From Polytrichum commune (lineage: Eukaryota; Streptophyta; Polytrichopsida; Polytrichales; Polytrichaceae): a DNA stretch of 64,000 bases. Both the position numbers and the translations under genes were made by a program. The notes beneath the pieces were generated by a model. The model worked only from the letters and a program-made list of their open reading frames with translations, had not been told where the DNA came from and searched no databases. Of the stretch, positions 1 to 11,772 are shown piece by piece. The DNA is taken from the NCBI GenBank assembly GCA_950295325.1, contig OX485808.1, forward strand, positions 2,298,501 to 2,362,500, given 5' to 3'. Position 1 is the first letter of the stretch; each line of letters starts with the position of its first letter.

Positions 1-747
1 TGGTCCCCTGTGGCAAGGACTGCATCTTAAAGACTGACATAGAAAGAACACATATCAAAATGAAGTCAAAGCTTATCTTTATAATCTAACCACCGTCCAA
101 GGTGCAGTAGTTGACGCAATTGACAGGGATTGATTGTTGTGACCCTTTGACTTCATATAAATTTTGTAGCTCAACTACGATTCCGAAACTTCAAAATGAC
201 AAGATGTGTGTGGCTTGCAATTGCTAACCAAATGAGATGATTCCCAATCCAATCCAATGTCCAAGTCGTGTTTGATGAGTTGGAAGTGCCCACAATAAAG
301 CCACATACGTGATGACAAGCTTCACAATTTTGAAATATTATTTCATTGATGAAAAAATAATGCCTTGTACCAGGCTAATGTCCCTTTTACTCGAACATTC
401 ATTTCAAATGTACACATTTGGACAAAGACCCAACTACTTAGAAATGACAACATGGTTATTATGAAGTGGACAAAATCGGGCCAAGTGCGGCTAGGTGGCC
501 TTACCTAATTGCCATAAATGACAAGACCTTGTCCATTCTATTGGTGTTGTGGACTATTCCCCCGCCGTAATCAACCGTTCCCAAACATAACGAGCCGTTC
601 CCAAGGAAGAGTGGGAACTTGTCAAGATTTCCCTCACACATCTTGTCTTCACATGATCGCTTAGAAGGCAAGAAAATTGACGGAGAATCCTTTGGCCATG
701 CCCATAACAATGAATGTTGACACATTGCAATGCTTACTTGAGGCCAT
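1..747. other. Non-coding, nothing recognised
   Basis: AT-rich sequence with only short chance reading frames on both strands. I see no domain, no repeat shared with the rest of the window and no RNA gene. Confidence 0.5.
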
Positions 748-1670
748 GGCTAAACATCCACCTCTTTGAGGTGGCCCCCACCAACAATACCCAAGATGGA
801 AATTAAAATTAGTTATAATATAATTAAGCTATTTTTAATTAAAAATAATTGTTTTGTTTTTCTAGACAACATAACGCCATGAGCAATGAAAGGGGAGCAC
901 CGACTACTACATTGATTATCCCATTTAATGCGTGTTATTATTAAGAGTTACGCAGTGCAATAACGTTTCACTCGTGAGTTCAATTTACACTAACAAAAGT
1001 TCAATAAGTTGTTCATACATGATAGAACATAAATGACTTTGCTTGGTAAGGCATTACATTCTCATTCAATAATTACAACACTATGTACTTCCTAACAATA
1101 ACACACACTAATTGGATAATCATTGTACTTACAAATGAACCAATTGAATTGGAGAAACTCAAGACTTCAAGAAAAATGTTGATATATTTAGACGTATTTA
1201 TAGAATCTTCTTCCCTTTAACATTGAAAATCTTAAACATGTCAACATGTAACCGGCTGGTGATAAGTACACTAGGATCTCCACAGATTATGCCCAAAAAT
1301 CTCCCTGGACATTGTCGTGGATTATTATTAGAGGCCCCACTTGAGATAAATTAATCACAAGTATATAAAGGTTACGTTTATAGTATACTGAAAATTGTGT
1401 CTAGTGTCACTTATTATTAAAGCTTACGCAATGCTAAAACATGTAATGTAGATTTCATTTTGTGTTAACAAAAGTCAAACTGGTTGTTTGAACATTAACA
1501 ACATCTTTACTTGGTTAAAAGCTACATCAATAAAAAGAAGATTAAACATTTTGTAACTCCAAATAGTGAGTGACACTAAATACCATGTTTAGTGTAGACC
1601 CCGTTTACCTTGGTAATGTTGGTGGGGAGCCAACTAAAAAGAGGTGGGTGTCTGGCCTTAGCCCTAATTT
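748..1670. mobile_element. Putative long terminal-inverted-repeat element
   Basis: The left end, about 748-795, reads through a CCACCTCTTTGAGGTGG core followed by CCCACCAACAAT. The right end, about 1615-1670, is its approximate reverse complement (GTTGGTGGGGAGCC followed by AGAGGTGGGTGTCTGGCC). A related pair of ends occurs near 22,549 and 22,760-22,806. No protein can be read inside, and I could not define a target duplication, so the class is open. The interior contains a copy of a dispersed repeat (1238-1320). Confidence 0.4.
1238..1320 (-). repeat. Dispersed repeat core, copy 1 (inverted)
   Basis: Reverse-complement copy of a segment found five times in the window (also 5322-5401, 12912-13000, 14052-14150 and 18486-18590). 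The shared core in the forward sense reads like TTTTTGGGCATAAT, then a GTCGACAT-like stretch, then CAAGTCCAACCGGTTACATG. The copies are clearly diverged. It could be the end of a retroelement or a SINE-like unit; I see no reading frame. Confidence 0.5.
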
Positions 1671-3654
1671 GAAGGGTCGTCCATGATCATCCTCCAATCA
1701 GAATTAAGCTTCTATGGGGTGTGACCTGGCACTTTGCTTTTACTGCGAAACCCTCTAACTGAAAGGAGTCTAGGTGGCTGCGTTTGACCAGCTGGCGGTC
1801 AACGAGAACTCATGGATGAACTGATACCCGCACCGGATGAGCTTCGGGGGAATGGATGAGGTACGTGGCACCTCGACTGACGCCACCTAGATTCTCAATC
1901 GACGGCGGAAGTAAGAGGAATCTGTTTCAGGGGGAATGTCCGCCGTCCATTGGGATGCCCGAAACCGACGCAGGGGCTGAGCGCCCTCCGCCGTTAAAAG
2001 CAGGGCTCCACCTGGGCCCCCCACAGCCGCCCGATCTCGAAAGCCGGGAGATCGGATGGATAATAGATGCTCCTTTTGAGTAAATATCCCTGCCGCCTTG
2101 TCCTACCTACCATGCAAACTCCCATCAAAGGATACCTTTCCTCTTAAATTGATACAAAGAGGGCGTAAGTGTTGTGCCTTTCCACACGCCGCATGAGGGG
2201 GGGGGGGGGGGTCACCATTGGAAATCTCGGAAGGAGGGGGAGAGAGATTGGGGAAGTTCTCATACACGAGCATACCTCTCATATACCAACCATATTTGGG
2301 GGGGGGGGGGGGTAGTATCCAGCCATCCGATGTTGAATGGGAGCTTGTCCCATCCTTGCTAGATGGGCCACACTAGCTCCTGGGGGACCTCACACCGACT
2401 GGGCTGGATGAGTCCTCCGGTGTGGCCCCGTATTAGACATCCAACATGAAGACCTTAATTGCTATATGTTTGTTGTCGATTTATCTCAAATGACTACGAG
2501 TAGAGTGTAAGTAGACTACTAATTTGGGCTCGTTAAAGTTAATTATGGCGCCAATTAACTAAAAGTCGTAACTTCTGGGATGCATACTATTTTAGTGTTT
2601 TTATGTTGGATGAATGAAAAGTGTGTTCGTATAGGATAATCCCCTCTTTTATGAAAAGAGAAAATGTGTGTTTACTTTTGTATCCATTTGATGGAAACAC
2701 GATGAATTCTCTTGAGCTTGGAATTGCATAACATCAGTAAGCACCTACACCGCACACCCTTCCTTATTTGAGAGTTGGGTAAAAGGGGGGTATGTCCCGC
2801 AATGTGCGTGTTCAGTGCTCAATAAGGAAATAGTGAGAGTAGAGCCGGTCATTGCTTTATGGTTGGTTGTCACAACCATTGGAAATGTGGCCTCACTAGT
2901 GGAATTGTGGTAGTTTTTTGACACGACAATCTAAGCCAAAGTGACCAAATTGACACCATCCCGTGTCATTCTAGTCACGTCATGTTAGATTGTTGTGTCA
3001 TGAGACTACAATATTTATACTAGTGTCTTGAGAATGTTATAGTACTTGGCCTAACGTAACTTGAGAGCCGGCCATCTCGTGCATAATGGGCGCCTTGTGC
3101 ATAATCTATTCCCGGACCCACAATGCATGGGGACAACCTTGAATAAGGATACATTGGTTTTGATAAGGCGATTTAGGTATTTTGTGCTTGGGAAACGCCT
3201 CTAGTGCCAAACACCAACACGTAAGGTAGGTGGACCACAAGTTAACTACCCATGGGCACGCATTTAGTGCAAGAGACCAACAAACCCCACTTGTACGTGT
3301 ATGTAGCCACTCCCCTTGTAGATTTCAAAGCTCATGTGCATATCTTATTCGTTGTCAAAGTGAAGATTATGTTTCTTATTCCGTGATCATCACAATCGGT
3401 ATAAGTCTCCCAAATTACATTGTTCATTGAATCTAGAACGATTAACAACTTCCAAACACGCAATCCAATCTCGTTTGAACATGTGATCATTTTCGTGTAT
3501 GTTCTTGGAACCCACTTCACCATGCACCACTTAAATACGGTTGTCCGTTTAAGACGAGTAACCGAATTAGGCTCACTTACATTTAAGTGCTAAACATTCA
3601 CCCCTTGACCAAGAATGGGAATCCAAAGCACATGACAAATGTAGTATTGTTCTC
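1671..3654. other. Non-coding stretch with long G runs
   Basis: No gene recognised. There are two G homopolymer runs, near 2198-2211 and 2299-2312. A short imperfect hairpin pairs TTTGACACGACAATCTAA-like sequence near 2920-2938 with TTAGATTGTTGTGTCA near 2986-3001. Reading frames here are short and have no recognisable features. Confidence 0.5.
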
Positions 3655-4324
3655 CCTCTTTAGTAGGACACATTTGGGAAACACAAAAAGTCGTATTATC
3701 AAGGTGTCGTCTTCTCATTAATATGACAAATGGTGTAAAGTTGTCGTATTATTGAGGGAATACGAAAACATAAGTAATATGAGCTTGCAAATATATACAA
3801 CGAGTTTAAGCAATGTAGATGGTATGAAATAATAACTCATAACTCCAAACAAATACAAATATTCTCAAGAACTCTAGAGATAGGAGTCCAAAAATCTCTG
3901 GTGTTGATTGCCCAAGTTAGCAACTGTCATCTTATCTGAATCCCCTACTAACTTTTGAAAACTAATAATTTCATTAACACCAAAATATAAAGAGCTCTCT
4001 AATATGAAACTAGACAACAATGATGTATGACGTTCAACATTACTAAGTTTTACTGGCGAGACTATATCACCACGAGTACAAGGCAACATACTAGGAAGGA
4101 GGCCACTCTAACCCTAACCATGTCCATTCTACACTAGTAACCCTAATTCTCACCAAGTCCCCAACAATAAGTAAAGTTCCCAAGCAGTTCCCAAACGAGA
4201 ATGACAATACTTTAGATGTACATAACACAGGTGAAAGGAATTTTAGCATTACCTACCTCTTGAATACGACAAAATGGAGATTCTACATGTCGCATTATCG
4301 AGTGTCGTGGTCGTATAAAAGAGG
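3655..4324. repeat. Dispersed ~660-bp repeat, copy 1
   Basis: Aligns by eye along its whole length with 53611-54265: both contain TCGTCTTCTCATTAATATGA, GAGGGAATA(C/T)GAAAACATAA and a shared right end at CGTATAAAAGA. There is no protein reading frame of note. It is probably a non-autonomous transposon, but I could not find terminal inverted repeats or a target duplication. Confidence 0.6.
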
Positions 4325-4891
4325 GAGTTTTGAACTAAAATGTTTGGTCTTGCAAAAATGTGTCGTAACATCGAGGGTGTCGTATAAAAGGGTGTCATAT
4401 TATGAGGTTAGACTCTACGTTTATATGGCCTACATAACTCCACTCCTCCATAGCCATTGGGGGGGGGGGGGTCACTCATCATGGCACCCGAATGTTATTG
4501 GCTCCATGGTCCGGCATTCTTGGGGCCACCCAATCCATCCCCATCGGGAAAGCGCCGTCTACGACACAAGCAATGGGAAGGGTATTTATGGGGGCCTAGA
4601 CAACTTGGTTGCTTTTTAGCCCTCAAAACCAACAAAGGTTTGAAGCTTAATTTGGCCGCTCTTTACTCATTGGCGTTGCCTTTTTGGCCTCCTTTCTTAA
4701 AAAGAAAAGAAAAGAAAAGAATAGAGACGAAGCTTAGTTTGGCCCCTATATAACCCCTTAGAGAAGCTTCATATATTGGGGCCACCCAATCCAAACCCTA
4801 GCGGATGACTCAGAAACGTGAGCCCCGGAGGCCGTGTTTCGGGATTTGGAACGTAAACAGTGACATAAAAGCAAAGACATGGAGGACTGAC

Positions 4892-5200
4892 CGCTACACT
4901 AAATAGGATATTTAGTGTTTGATTATATCTAGTGTTGTTACCACCCTACCTTGCTCATCATTAATTTTTGAATTCTTTGACAATTAGTGTTAGACATACA
5001 TGTGCCGCTATCTTCCTTATTGCCACCTTCCTTATTATATCCTTTTTTCATATCTTTACTAACACTAAATTCAAACATGTAACTTCCACATATTACCATA
5101 GTTGATATTTGGTGTTTGAGTTTACATTTAATGTTACTTGCTTTCATAGGGTTATTGATATTTAGTGTACCAAACACTAAATAACATGTTTAGTGTAGTG
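4892..5200. mobile_element. TIR element with TTTAGTGT-type ends, copy 1
   Basis: Starts CGCTACACTAAATA and ends with the inverted counterpart (TTTAGTGTAGTG), so the outer bases resemble the CACTA-type end CACTACA. TTTAGTGT and ACACTAAA motifs recur inside. A diverged copy in the opposite orientation lies at about 8850-9165. The copy is too short to encode a transposase. No clean target duplication was found, so the superfamily is tentative. Confidence 0.5.
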
Positions 5201-5321
5201 ACAAGTGAACCAATCGAGTTTGAGAAATAACGGGGTGAAATTCAAGGTTTCAGGAAAATTATCAATCGTTTTTAGAATAATGCATGGAATATGCCTCAAA
5301 TCCATAAAGAGAAATGAAAGA

Positions 5322-5401
5322 TGACAATCTGTATCGGGTTGGACTTGGAAACCTTTATAATTTTGACCGCTTATGCCCAAAAATCTCCATGGACACTGGA
5401 C
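5322..5401 (-). repeat. Dispersed repeat core, copy 2 (inverted)
   Basis: Reverse-complement copy of the five-copy repeat; it retains GGTTGGACTTGGAAACC and CTTATGCCCAAAAATCTCCA. The sequence just upstream (5202-5320) is also similar to 1132-1215 and to an insertion at about 62,700-62,810, so the full repeat is longer than this core. Confidence 0.5.
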
Positions 5402-5799
5402 ATAAGGTAGCCAATTGAAAGCTAGGATGAGGTATCAACAACAAACAAACCCCCCTTAGAACTATCTCACATGGTTGTGGCTTTTTGGCTTCAAAATGTG
5501 ATGATATTTTAGTTCATTGCTTTATGAGTTGAATGAATGTCTTCTATATAGATTGGCAAACTTTCTATATATATAGAGAGTGATGACCTATAGTTGGGGT
5601 TCACATAGGTAGGAATGTCCGGCTTCCCAAATAAGTACCCACTTTTGTGAAACACAATTTGCATCATTTTAAAAAAAAAAAATGCTAGAGCCACTCATCC
5701 GGTTTACTCTACATACGAGGATATAGTGTAATCTTTGTTAGTTATTGATTTAATCCCTGTAAGATCCCCCTCCCCCTCTCTTCACCCACGAATGGATGA

Positions 5800-6298
5800 G
5801 GGCCACTTCACACACGAGCCAAGAGCCATGACCATGAAATTGTGAGAGCCCAAAAGAAAGTGTCTAAAGGTTGTCCCAACGCACCTCCAAAATCATGTAG
5901 TGTGGTCACGGATCTTCAAGTGTAGTGTGAAGCCATATGTGACCGGGCCCTCAACCAAATGTTATTTCAATGAATTTTTATTCATGTGGGTCGTCACACA
6001 TGATATAATAGAATAAATCTATGGTTGTGAGTGTTCGGAGTGCCATGGTCTTCCGGTTTCATGTTAGGCCTTCCTCCAAGAGGTAGTTTTTAAAAATAAT
6101 CCAAGTGACCATGAAACATGATCCATTCGATGCCATGTAGGAATCCATGTAGACTTTACATTTGTCTAGCATTCACATACTATGTTGGTCCCTCAAGCGT
6201 AGTGTGAAGCGAACTTGGACCGGCTCCGCCTTTTTCACCAATGAGAGTGCTTGAAGTGTAATGGTCACGGGTTCTTAGTCTCATGTGTAAAGTGACCT
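5800..6298 (+). mobile_element. PIF/Harbinger-type MITE, family A, full copy
   Basis: A 499-bp element that begins GGGCCACTTCACACACGAG and ends with the inverted, slightly mutated counterpart. It is flanked on both sides by the 3-bp direct repeat TGA (5797-5799 and 6299-6301). Three-base T-N-A duplications with GG(G/C)-rich terminal inverted repeats are the known signature of PIF/Harbinger elements and Tourist-like MITEs. Other copies: 9603-10098, 51696-52197, and partial ones at 11611, 15489 and 52397. It encodes no transposase. Confidence 0.8.
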
Positions 6299-6553
6299 TG
6301 AGTATACCCGTCTGACACAAGGGGTTCTTGCCAATCTTATTGGAAGAAAGACTATGGATGTGTCTCAAACAATACTTGAAATGAAATTGGTTTTAAAGTC
6401 TAGGAAGTCAAAAGGATAAGGGATTGAAAGCATGTCAAGACGGATTCAAATTGGCCAATTCCCTAGACTGGTGGAGTGCGGTAGTCTCCATGAGATAGAG
6501 GCTAATCTCAACTCGTTGGTCGCATTGAAAGAAATAATTGGGGCTCCCTAATA

Positions 6554-7293
6554 CTACATTCTCAAATAGTGCTGGAAACTTATCTCTAATGGTGTTACAT
6601 GCCAAAAAGACTCCACTAATGCACACACAATAACCACATGTCGAAGGTGTGAAGGAGTTTGGTTCACGAGAGCTACCATGAGGTTGTGTGATTAAATATC
6701 ACCCTCCCAAGTTTATTGTTAATTCATTCCAACACTAAACTAAATCACAGTCAGATACCCTACCACTAAGGGGTTACTTGTGTCTATAAATTGATAAATG
6801 GGATAAACAATATTTCTCTACTTTTGGCCCTTGTCCCCCCATTGTAGCAACCATAAAACATTTCCCACCCAACATCCTAAAGCATAAGATATACACACGT
6901 TCTTCAGTTAGCTTTACTTGATTCTACATTCTCAAATAGTGTTGGGAACTTATCTCTAACGGGGTTACATGCCAAATGGACCCTTCCAATGCACACACAA
7001 TAATCACACGTTGAAGGTGTGAAGGAGTTCGGTTCATGATAGGTACCATGGCGTTGTGTGATTAGAACATCACCTTTCCAAGTTTGTTGTTGATTCATTT
7101 GAACATTGGACTAAATTACAGTCAAATACCATAACACTAAGGGGTTACTTGTGTCTATGAATTGATAAATGGGATAAACAATATTTCTCTACTTTTGGCC
7201 CATGTCCCCCCATTGTAGCAACCATAAAACATTTCCCACCCAACATCCTAAAGCATAAGATATACACATGTTCTTTGGTTAGTTTTCTTGTTC
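6554..7293. repeat. 370-bp direct tandem duplication
   Basis: The segment 6554-6923 is repeated immediately downstream at 6924 to about 7293. Landmarks such as CTACATTCTCAAATAGT, GCACACACAATAA and TGATAAATGGGATAAACAAT recur exactly 370 bases apart. The two units differ at scattered positions, so the duplication is not very recent. Short minus-strand reading frames in both units match each other only because of the duplication; I recognise no protein. Confidence 0.8.
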
Positions 7294-8258
7294 TTTGTCT
7301 ATCAAGTCTATGCCTACAAGTCCGTGTTGCATAAGCAAATCTACTATGAAACGTCAATAAAAACCATATTGAAAATTCGGATACCCTATGATTCCAATAT
7401 GATTATCGGAAATGCATGTTTGTCGATCCCTTAACTGAACACCTACACATGTCCTCCAATTGTGTTCACTATCACGTGTGCAACATTTTATAAAAGCTTA
7501 AAGAAGTACACCAAAATATGGTATTTAGTGTCACGTACACTATTTGCAAAGGGCCTAAACTAGATGCCTAGAGGTCTCAAAGTCTCATGCCTGCTAATAC
7601 GATTCCATTCGTCAACACAAGTCACTTCTTCAAGTGAATATATGTCCACATTATGATATTTAGAGTAAGCACATTTGGATACGTTAAATGGTAATCATGC
7701 GTTTTAGTATCCGAGGGGAAGATATTTTTGAGCATACTAATAACAAGTGTCATGTGCTTACATTTTAGTATACAAAGAGTAAGATATTCTAGAGCCTACT
7801 TATGGCAAGTGTCATTTGTGCTCACTTTAGTCAACTTGTAGACCATTGCATAACATAGGCATGCACCTCATAACATTATTGAACATGCTCATGTCCATGT
7901 CTTAGTCAGCGCACTCAAACGCCAAGTGTCACGAGGTGACAATGATAGTGAAGATGTTAATAATCAATGTAACCTAGCATACGCCTCAAAATAGGGTACG
8001 TGGCACTAAATACTATAAACGATGCAGTCCAATTCCTTTCAAACATGCATCTCTTTACGGTGTTTGCTCTTTGATCCTTTATCACCTAACCACCACCACC
8101 ACACACCAATCAAATATAGGCGTCCGATTAAGAAAAGATACCGAATTAACACCACACCTGCACACTTCCCTTAAACTCCAACAGTAGCAAGGTGTGCGCG
8201 GTAACTTAGTCTTCACATGCTTTACACGTTGGCAACAACAAACTGAATACCAAGATTC
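7294..8258. other. Non-coding, nothing recognised
   Basis: AT-rich sequence without recognisable coding, RNA or transposon end signals. A short TTTAGTGT motif near 7528 recalls the ends of the 4892 element, but only as an isolated motif. Confidence 0.45.
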
Positions 8259-8435
8259 ATATGGTCTGAGATGACCCTAAACTACCAGGTGATAGTGGAA
8301 AGGTACCCAAACCAAACGGAGTGGTTGGCGGGTCGATTCTTGACCATGAGATTGTCTCTCTACTGTACTTGACGGAAACTAGCCAGGTGGTCAAGCGCCT
8401 CCTGTGTTCCAACAAAAAAGAAAAGGAAAAAGAAA
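8259..8435 (+). mobile_element. tRNA-related SINE, copy 1
   Basis: A 177-bp unit flanked by a perfect 10-bp target duplication ACCAAGATTC (8249-8258 and 8436-8445). It matches 19828-19984 almost end to end: both carry GATAGTGGAAAGGTACCCAA, then a Pol III B-box-like GG(G/T)TCGATTC, then ACTAGCCAGGTGGTCAAGC. It ends in an A-rich tail. A B-box, an A-rich 3' end and variable-length target duplications are the classic signature of a tRNA-derived SINE. The source tRNA is not identified. Confidence 0.8.
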
Positions 8436-8849
8436 ACCAAGATTCTTTTATGCACATGCACATGTGCGCAATTTAAACTTACCACTTTTTGGGTGCCGAG
8501 GGTTGTGGCGCTCGAGTGGCGGCTCCTAAGTTAATTAAGTAAGTGAATTTCTTCTTTAGCACCTGAAGTTGCCCTGGAAATGGCACCTAGTACTTCAAAG
8601 GGCGTGGTAAGTAGTAAAACTTGGCAACTTCACGTGAGAAGTTGGCAATTTAATAAGGAGTTAGAGACGTCTTGCATAGCAAGTCTTCAGACTAGACTTG
8701 CAGTTTCCTTGTGTTTGAGTGCCTGCCAAGCCTGCTAGGTGTCGAGTCTTAGGGCCACATTACACTTAAGAGTTTGAGGGCCTTTGACCTATAATAAACC
8801 AACATAGTTATATCATATTCTTCGGTCGGTGTGCATACTAACTACACAA
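8436..8849. other. Non-coding, nothing recognised
   Basis: No reading frame, repeat copy or RNA gene seen. Confidence 0.4.
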
Positions 8850-9165
8850 AAAATGATATTTAGTGTTTGATACACTAAATACGAACGCATACACTAAATA
8901 TCACTAACCCTATGAAAGTAAGTAACATTAAATGTAAACTCAAACACTAAATATCAACTATGGTAATATGTGGAAGTTACATGTTTGAATTTAGTGTTAA
9001 TAAAGATATGGAAAAAAGGATATGATAAGGGAGGTGGTAGTAGGGAAGGTAGCAACACATTTATGTCTAACACTAATTGTCAAAGAATTGAAAATTAGTG
9101 TTGAGCATGGTAGGGTGGTAACAACACTAAATATAATCAAACACCAAATATCATATTTTGTGTAC
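8850..9165. mobile_element. TIR element with TTTAGTGT-type ends, copy 2 (inverted)
   Basis: Reverse-complement relative of 4892-5200. The middle parts correspond, for example ATGGTAATATGTGGAAGTTA here against the complementary TAACTTCCACATATTACCAT there. The ends carry ATTTAGTGT/ACACTAAAT motifs. It is non-coding. Confidence 0.55.
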
Positions 9166-9602
9166 TTATGTTATTTGGGTTAAAAACAATACCCTCAGTA
9201 ACAATGTTATAGCAATGCATAACTCCAAATGATAACCTACACTAATTAGACAAAACAATGTAGTATTGAGCAAGACAACTAGAATTGGTGACACTAACTA
9301 CAATGTTTTGTGTAGTGAGCCTACAACGAAGATGGATATGGTTCCTGGGCTTTTGATGGTTCTGAGATCTAACTTAGATGTCTGCCACTGACGTCTCTGA
9401 AGTTTTGCTTCAAAAAATGTCTGATTTGATGAACTTTGAGACTTTGTGTTTTGTTCTGCGTTTGTTTGAAGCTTCATAAGCCATGACAGAGATATGACTA
9501 AGAGGTCGTGTGATTGATGTTACTGAAGCTCCGCTTCATGAAGTGTACGATTTGCTGGAAGTCTGAGACATTGTGATGAGTCTGTTTAAAGCCCCCATAT
9601 AA

Positions 9603-10098
9603 GGGCCACTTCACACACGAGCCAAGAGCTGTGACCATGAAATTGTGAGCTTAAAAGAAAGTCTCCAAAGGCCGTCTCAACACACCTCCAAAATCATGTA
9701 GTGTGGTCACGGATGTTCAAGTGTAGTGTGAAGTCATATGTGACCAAATCCTCAACCAAATGTTATTTGAATGGATTTCTATTAGTGTGGGTCCTCACAC
9801 ATGATAAAATAGAATAAACCAACGGTTGTGAGTGTTCGGAGTGCCATGGTCTCCCGGTTTTGAGTTAGGCCTACCTCCAAGAGGTGGTTTTTGAAAACAA
9901 TCCAAGTGACCATGAACATGATCTATTCGATGCCATGTAGGAATCCATGTAGACTTTACATTCATCTTGCATTCACATACTCCGTTGGTCTCTCAAGCGT
10001 AGTGTGAAGCAAACTTGGACTGACTCTGCCTTTTCCACCAATGAGAGTGCTTGAAGTGTACTGGTCACGGGCTCTCAGTCTTGTGTGTGAAGTGGGCC
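9603..10098 (+). mobile_element. PIF/Harbinger-type MITE, family A, full copy
   Basis: A 496-bp element with the family A left end (GGGCCACTTCACACACGAG) and an inverted right end, flanked by TAA on both sides (9600-9602 and 10099-10101). Internal sequence runs parallel to the copies at 5800 and 51696. It is non-coding. Confidence 0.8.
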
Positions 10099-10226
10099 TA
10101 AGTCTCGCCAAGACTTTGAAAGAAAATGATAAGAACTAGCTGAGTGCGAACCCTTGTGAAAGCTAGGCCACTTCTTGTGGGCACCTTGCCAATTTCTCTT
10201 CCTCCTTTAATTTTGGAATGGATTTA

Positions 10227-10604
10227 GGGCCGGTTCACATGGGGTCCCAAGTCCCAAGTCCAACATGAAGGCCGAGTCCCAACTTTTGGGCCTCAAGACA
10301 CCATTAAAATATGTTTAATTATCATTAAAGTTGGATCTTGATTATTTCATGCAAAAATATTTGTGCGACTTGTGTTGAGAGTTGGGTTTGGTTTTTTTGC
10401 TCGATCCAACTCTCAACGCAGGTCCCAAGCTTCAACTCCACAAAGGGTTGTCATGTAGGCATCCATGTCCTAAGTGGGACTTAGGACTTGGGATCCTGTG
10501 TGAAGTGGTAAGTCCCAACTTCCATGCTCTCAACGGCTGAGATTGCACGGATTGACCTCAAGTGGCTTAAGACTTAGGAGTTGGGGGCCCGTGTGAACCG
10601 GCCC
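10227..10604. mobile_element. PIF/Harbinger-type MITE, family B
   Basis: A 378-bp element beginning GGGCCGGTTCACATGGG and ending in the inverted form (CCCGTGTGAACCGGCCC). The flanks are TTA on the left and TTG on the right, a near-match to a 3-bp target duplication. The interior is rich in GTCCCAAGTCC and GGGACTTAGGACTTGGGAT motifs, which can fold back on each other. It is non-coding and distinct from family A despite similar outer bases. Confidence 0.7.
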
Positions 10605-11610
10605 TTGAGTTCATACTTGTAGCACTCACATACACACGTCCTTCTCGTTTCGAGGAATTTGCAAGAACCAAGACCATTCATTCACTCCACTCCACATCTC
10701 CAAAACACTTCTCCCAACTCTCTCACCAACCTCGATCCCAAGCAACAACCCATTCACTCCTACATATCTTCAATCTCAAAACTTGGAGACCTCCACCCTC
10801 GATACTCATGATAGTTGAAGACAATGAATGTGTTGCATGTGTACCTATGTCTAGTTGATCTAAAAATATCTATCCATCCTACATATAACGAGATGTAGTT
10901 GGGTTTATTATCGTAAATCAAAATGTGGGCCTTGTTCCAATTGTTTTTTTTTTTGGGGGGGGGAGGTTATCACCATGGGAGCCCCATATATAGTTAGAAT
11001 ACACCGGAGTACCTTTGCCAGTTTTGGTTATTTATAAATAGAGTAATTATTAGAGTGCTTATTTTAGATTCAACAATCCCGGGTTTATACAAAAATCCCA
11101 AAATTTCCATATTATTTTTCTAAATTTTTAGAATACAAATCCCAAAGAAATTGGGTTTCCTTAAAATAACTTAATTAGTGCCAAAGTGGTAAAGGCACTA
11201 CTGTAGATGGTAGCAATTAATTGAGAGCAAAGGACGTGAGGGGTATGGAAGTTAGAAATGAGGCTAGAAGAATTGAGGCATGGACATAGAAGGCATGGGG
11301 AGATTAGTGTTGAAATCTTATTAAACCATGTGGGAGAAAATATAGGGTTTCTTTAATTCAATAGAGCAGATTTTTTTTACAAATTTTGGAATTCTATAGC
11401 TTGGATAAAACGACCTATACAATATTATATTTAAAGTGGGGTAGGTGAAAAGTATAGATGATATTTAATTTTAATTAATAAAGTAGGGTGTGTAATATTT
11501 GGATGAACGAAGAGTTTAAGTGAGGTTCAATGAATATATTTGGATGAGAAATTGCCTCAATTGACCAAAAGTCATCCAATTTAGAAGGTGGCATTGGATA
11601 TCATGGTTTA
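10605..11610. other. Non-coding, nothing recognised
   Basis: AT-rich sequence with a T run followed by a G run near 10,948-10,966. No gene or transposon end seen. Confidence 0.45.
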
Positions 11611-11772
11611 GGGCCACTTCACACACGAGCCAATAGCCATGAGCATGAAATTGTGAGAGCCCAAAAGTTGTGTTCAAAGGCTGTCCCAAGACACTTCCAA
11701 CATTGTGTAGTGTAAAATCATATGTGACCCGGCCCTCAACCAAATGCTATTCCAAGGAATTTTGATTCAACT
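11611..11772 (+). mobile_element. MITE family A, 5' fragment
   Basis: Begins with the intact family A end (GGGCCACTTCACACACGAG, preceded by TTA) and follows the family up to about 11,772, lacking the segment around the TGTGGTCACGGA motif. It then changes to unrelated sequence, so the right half is missing or has been replaced. Confidence 0.7.
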
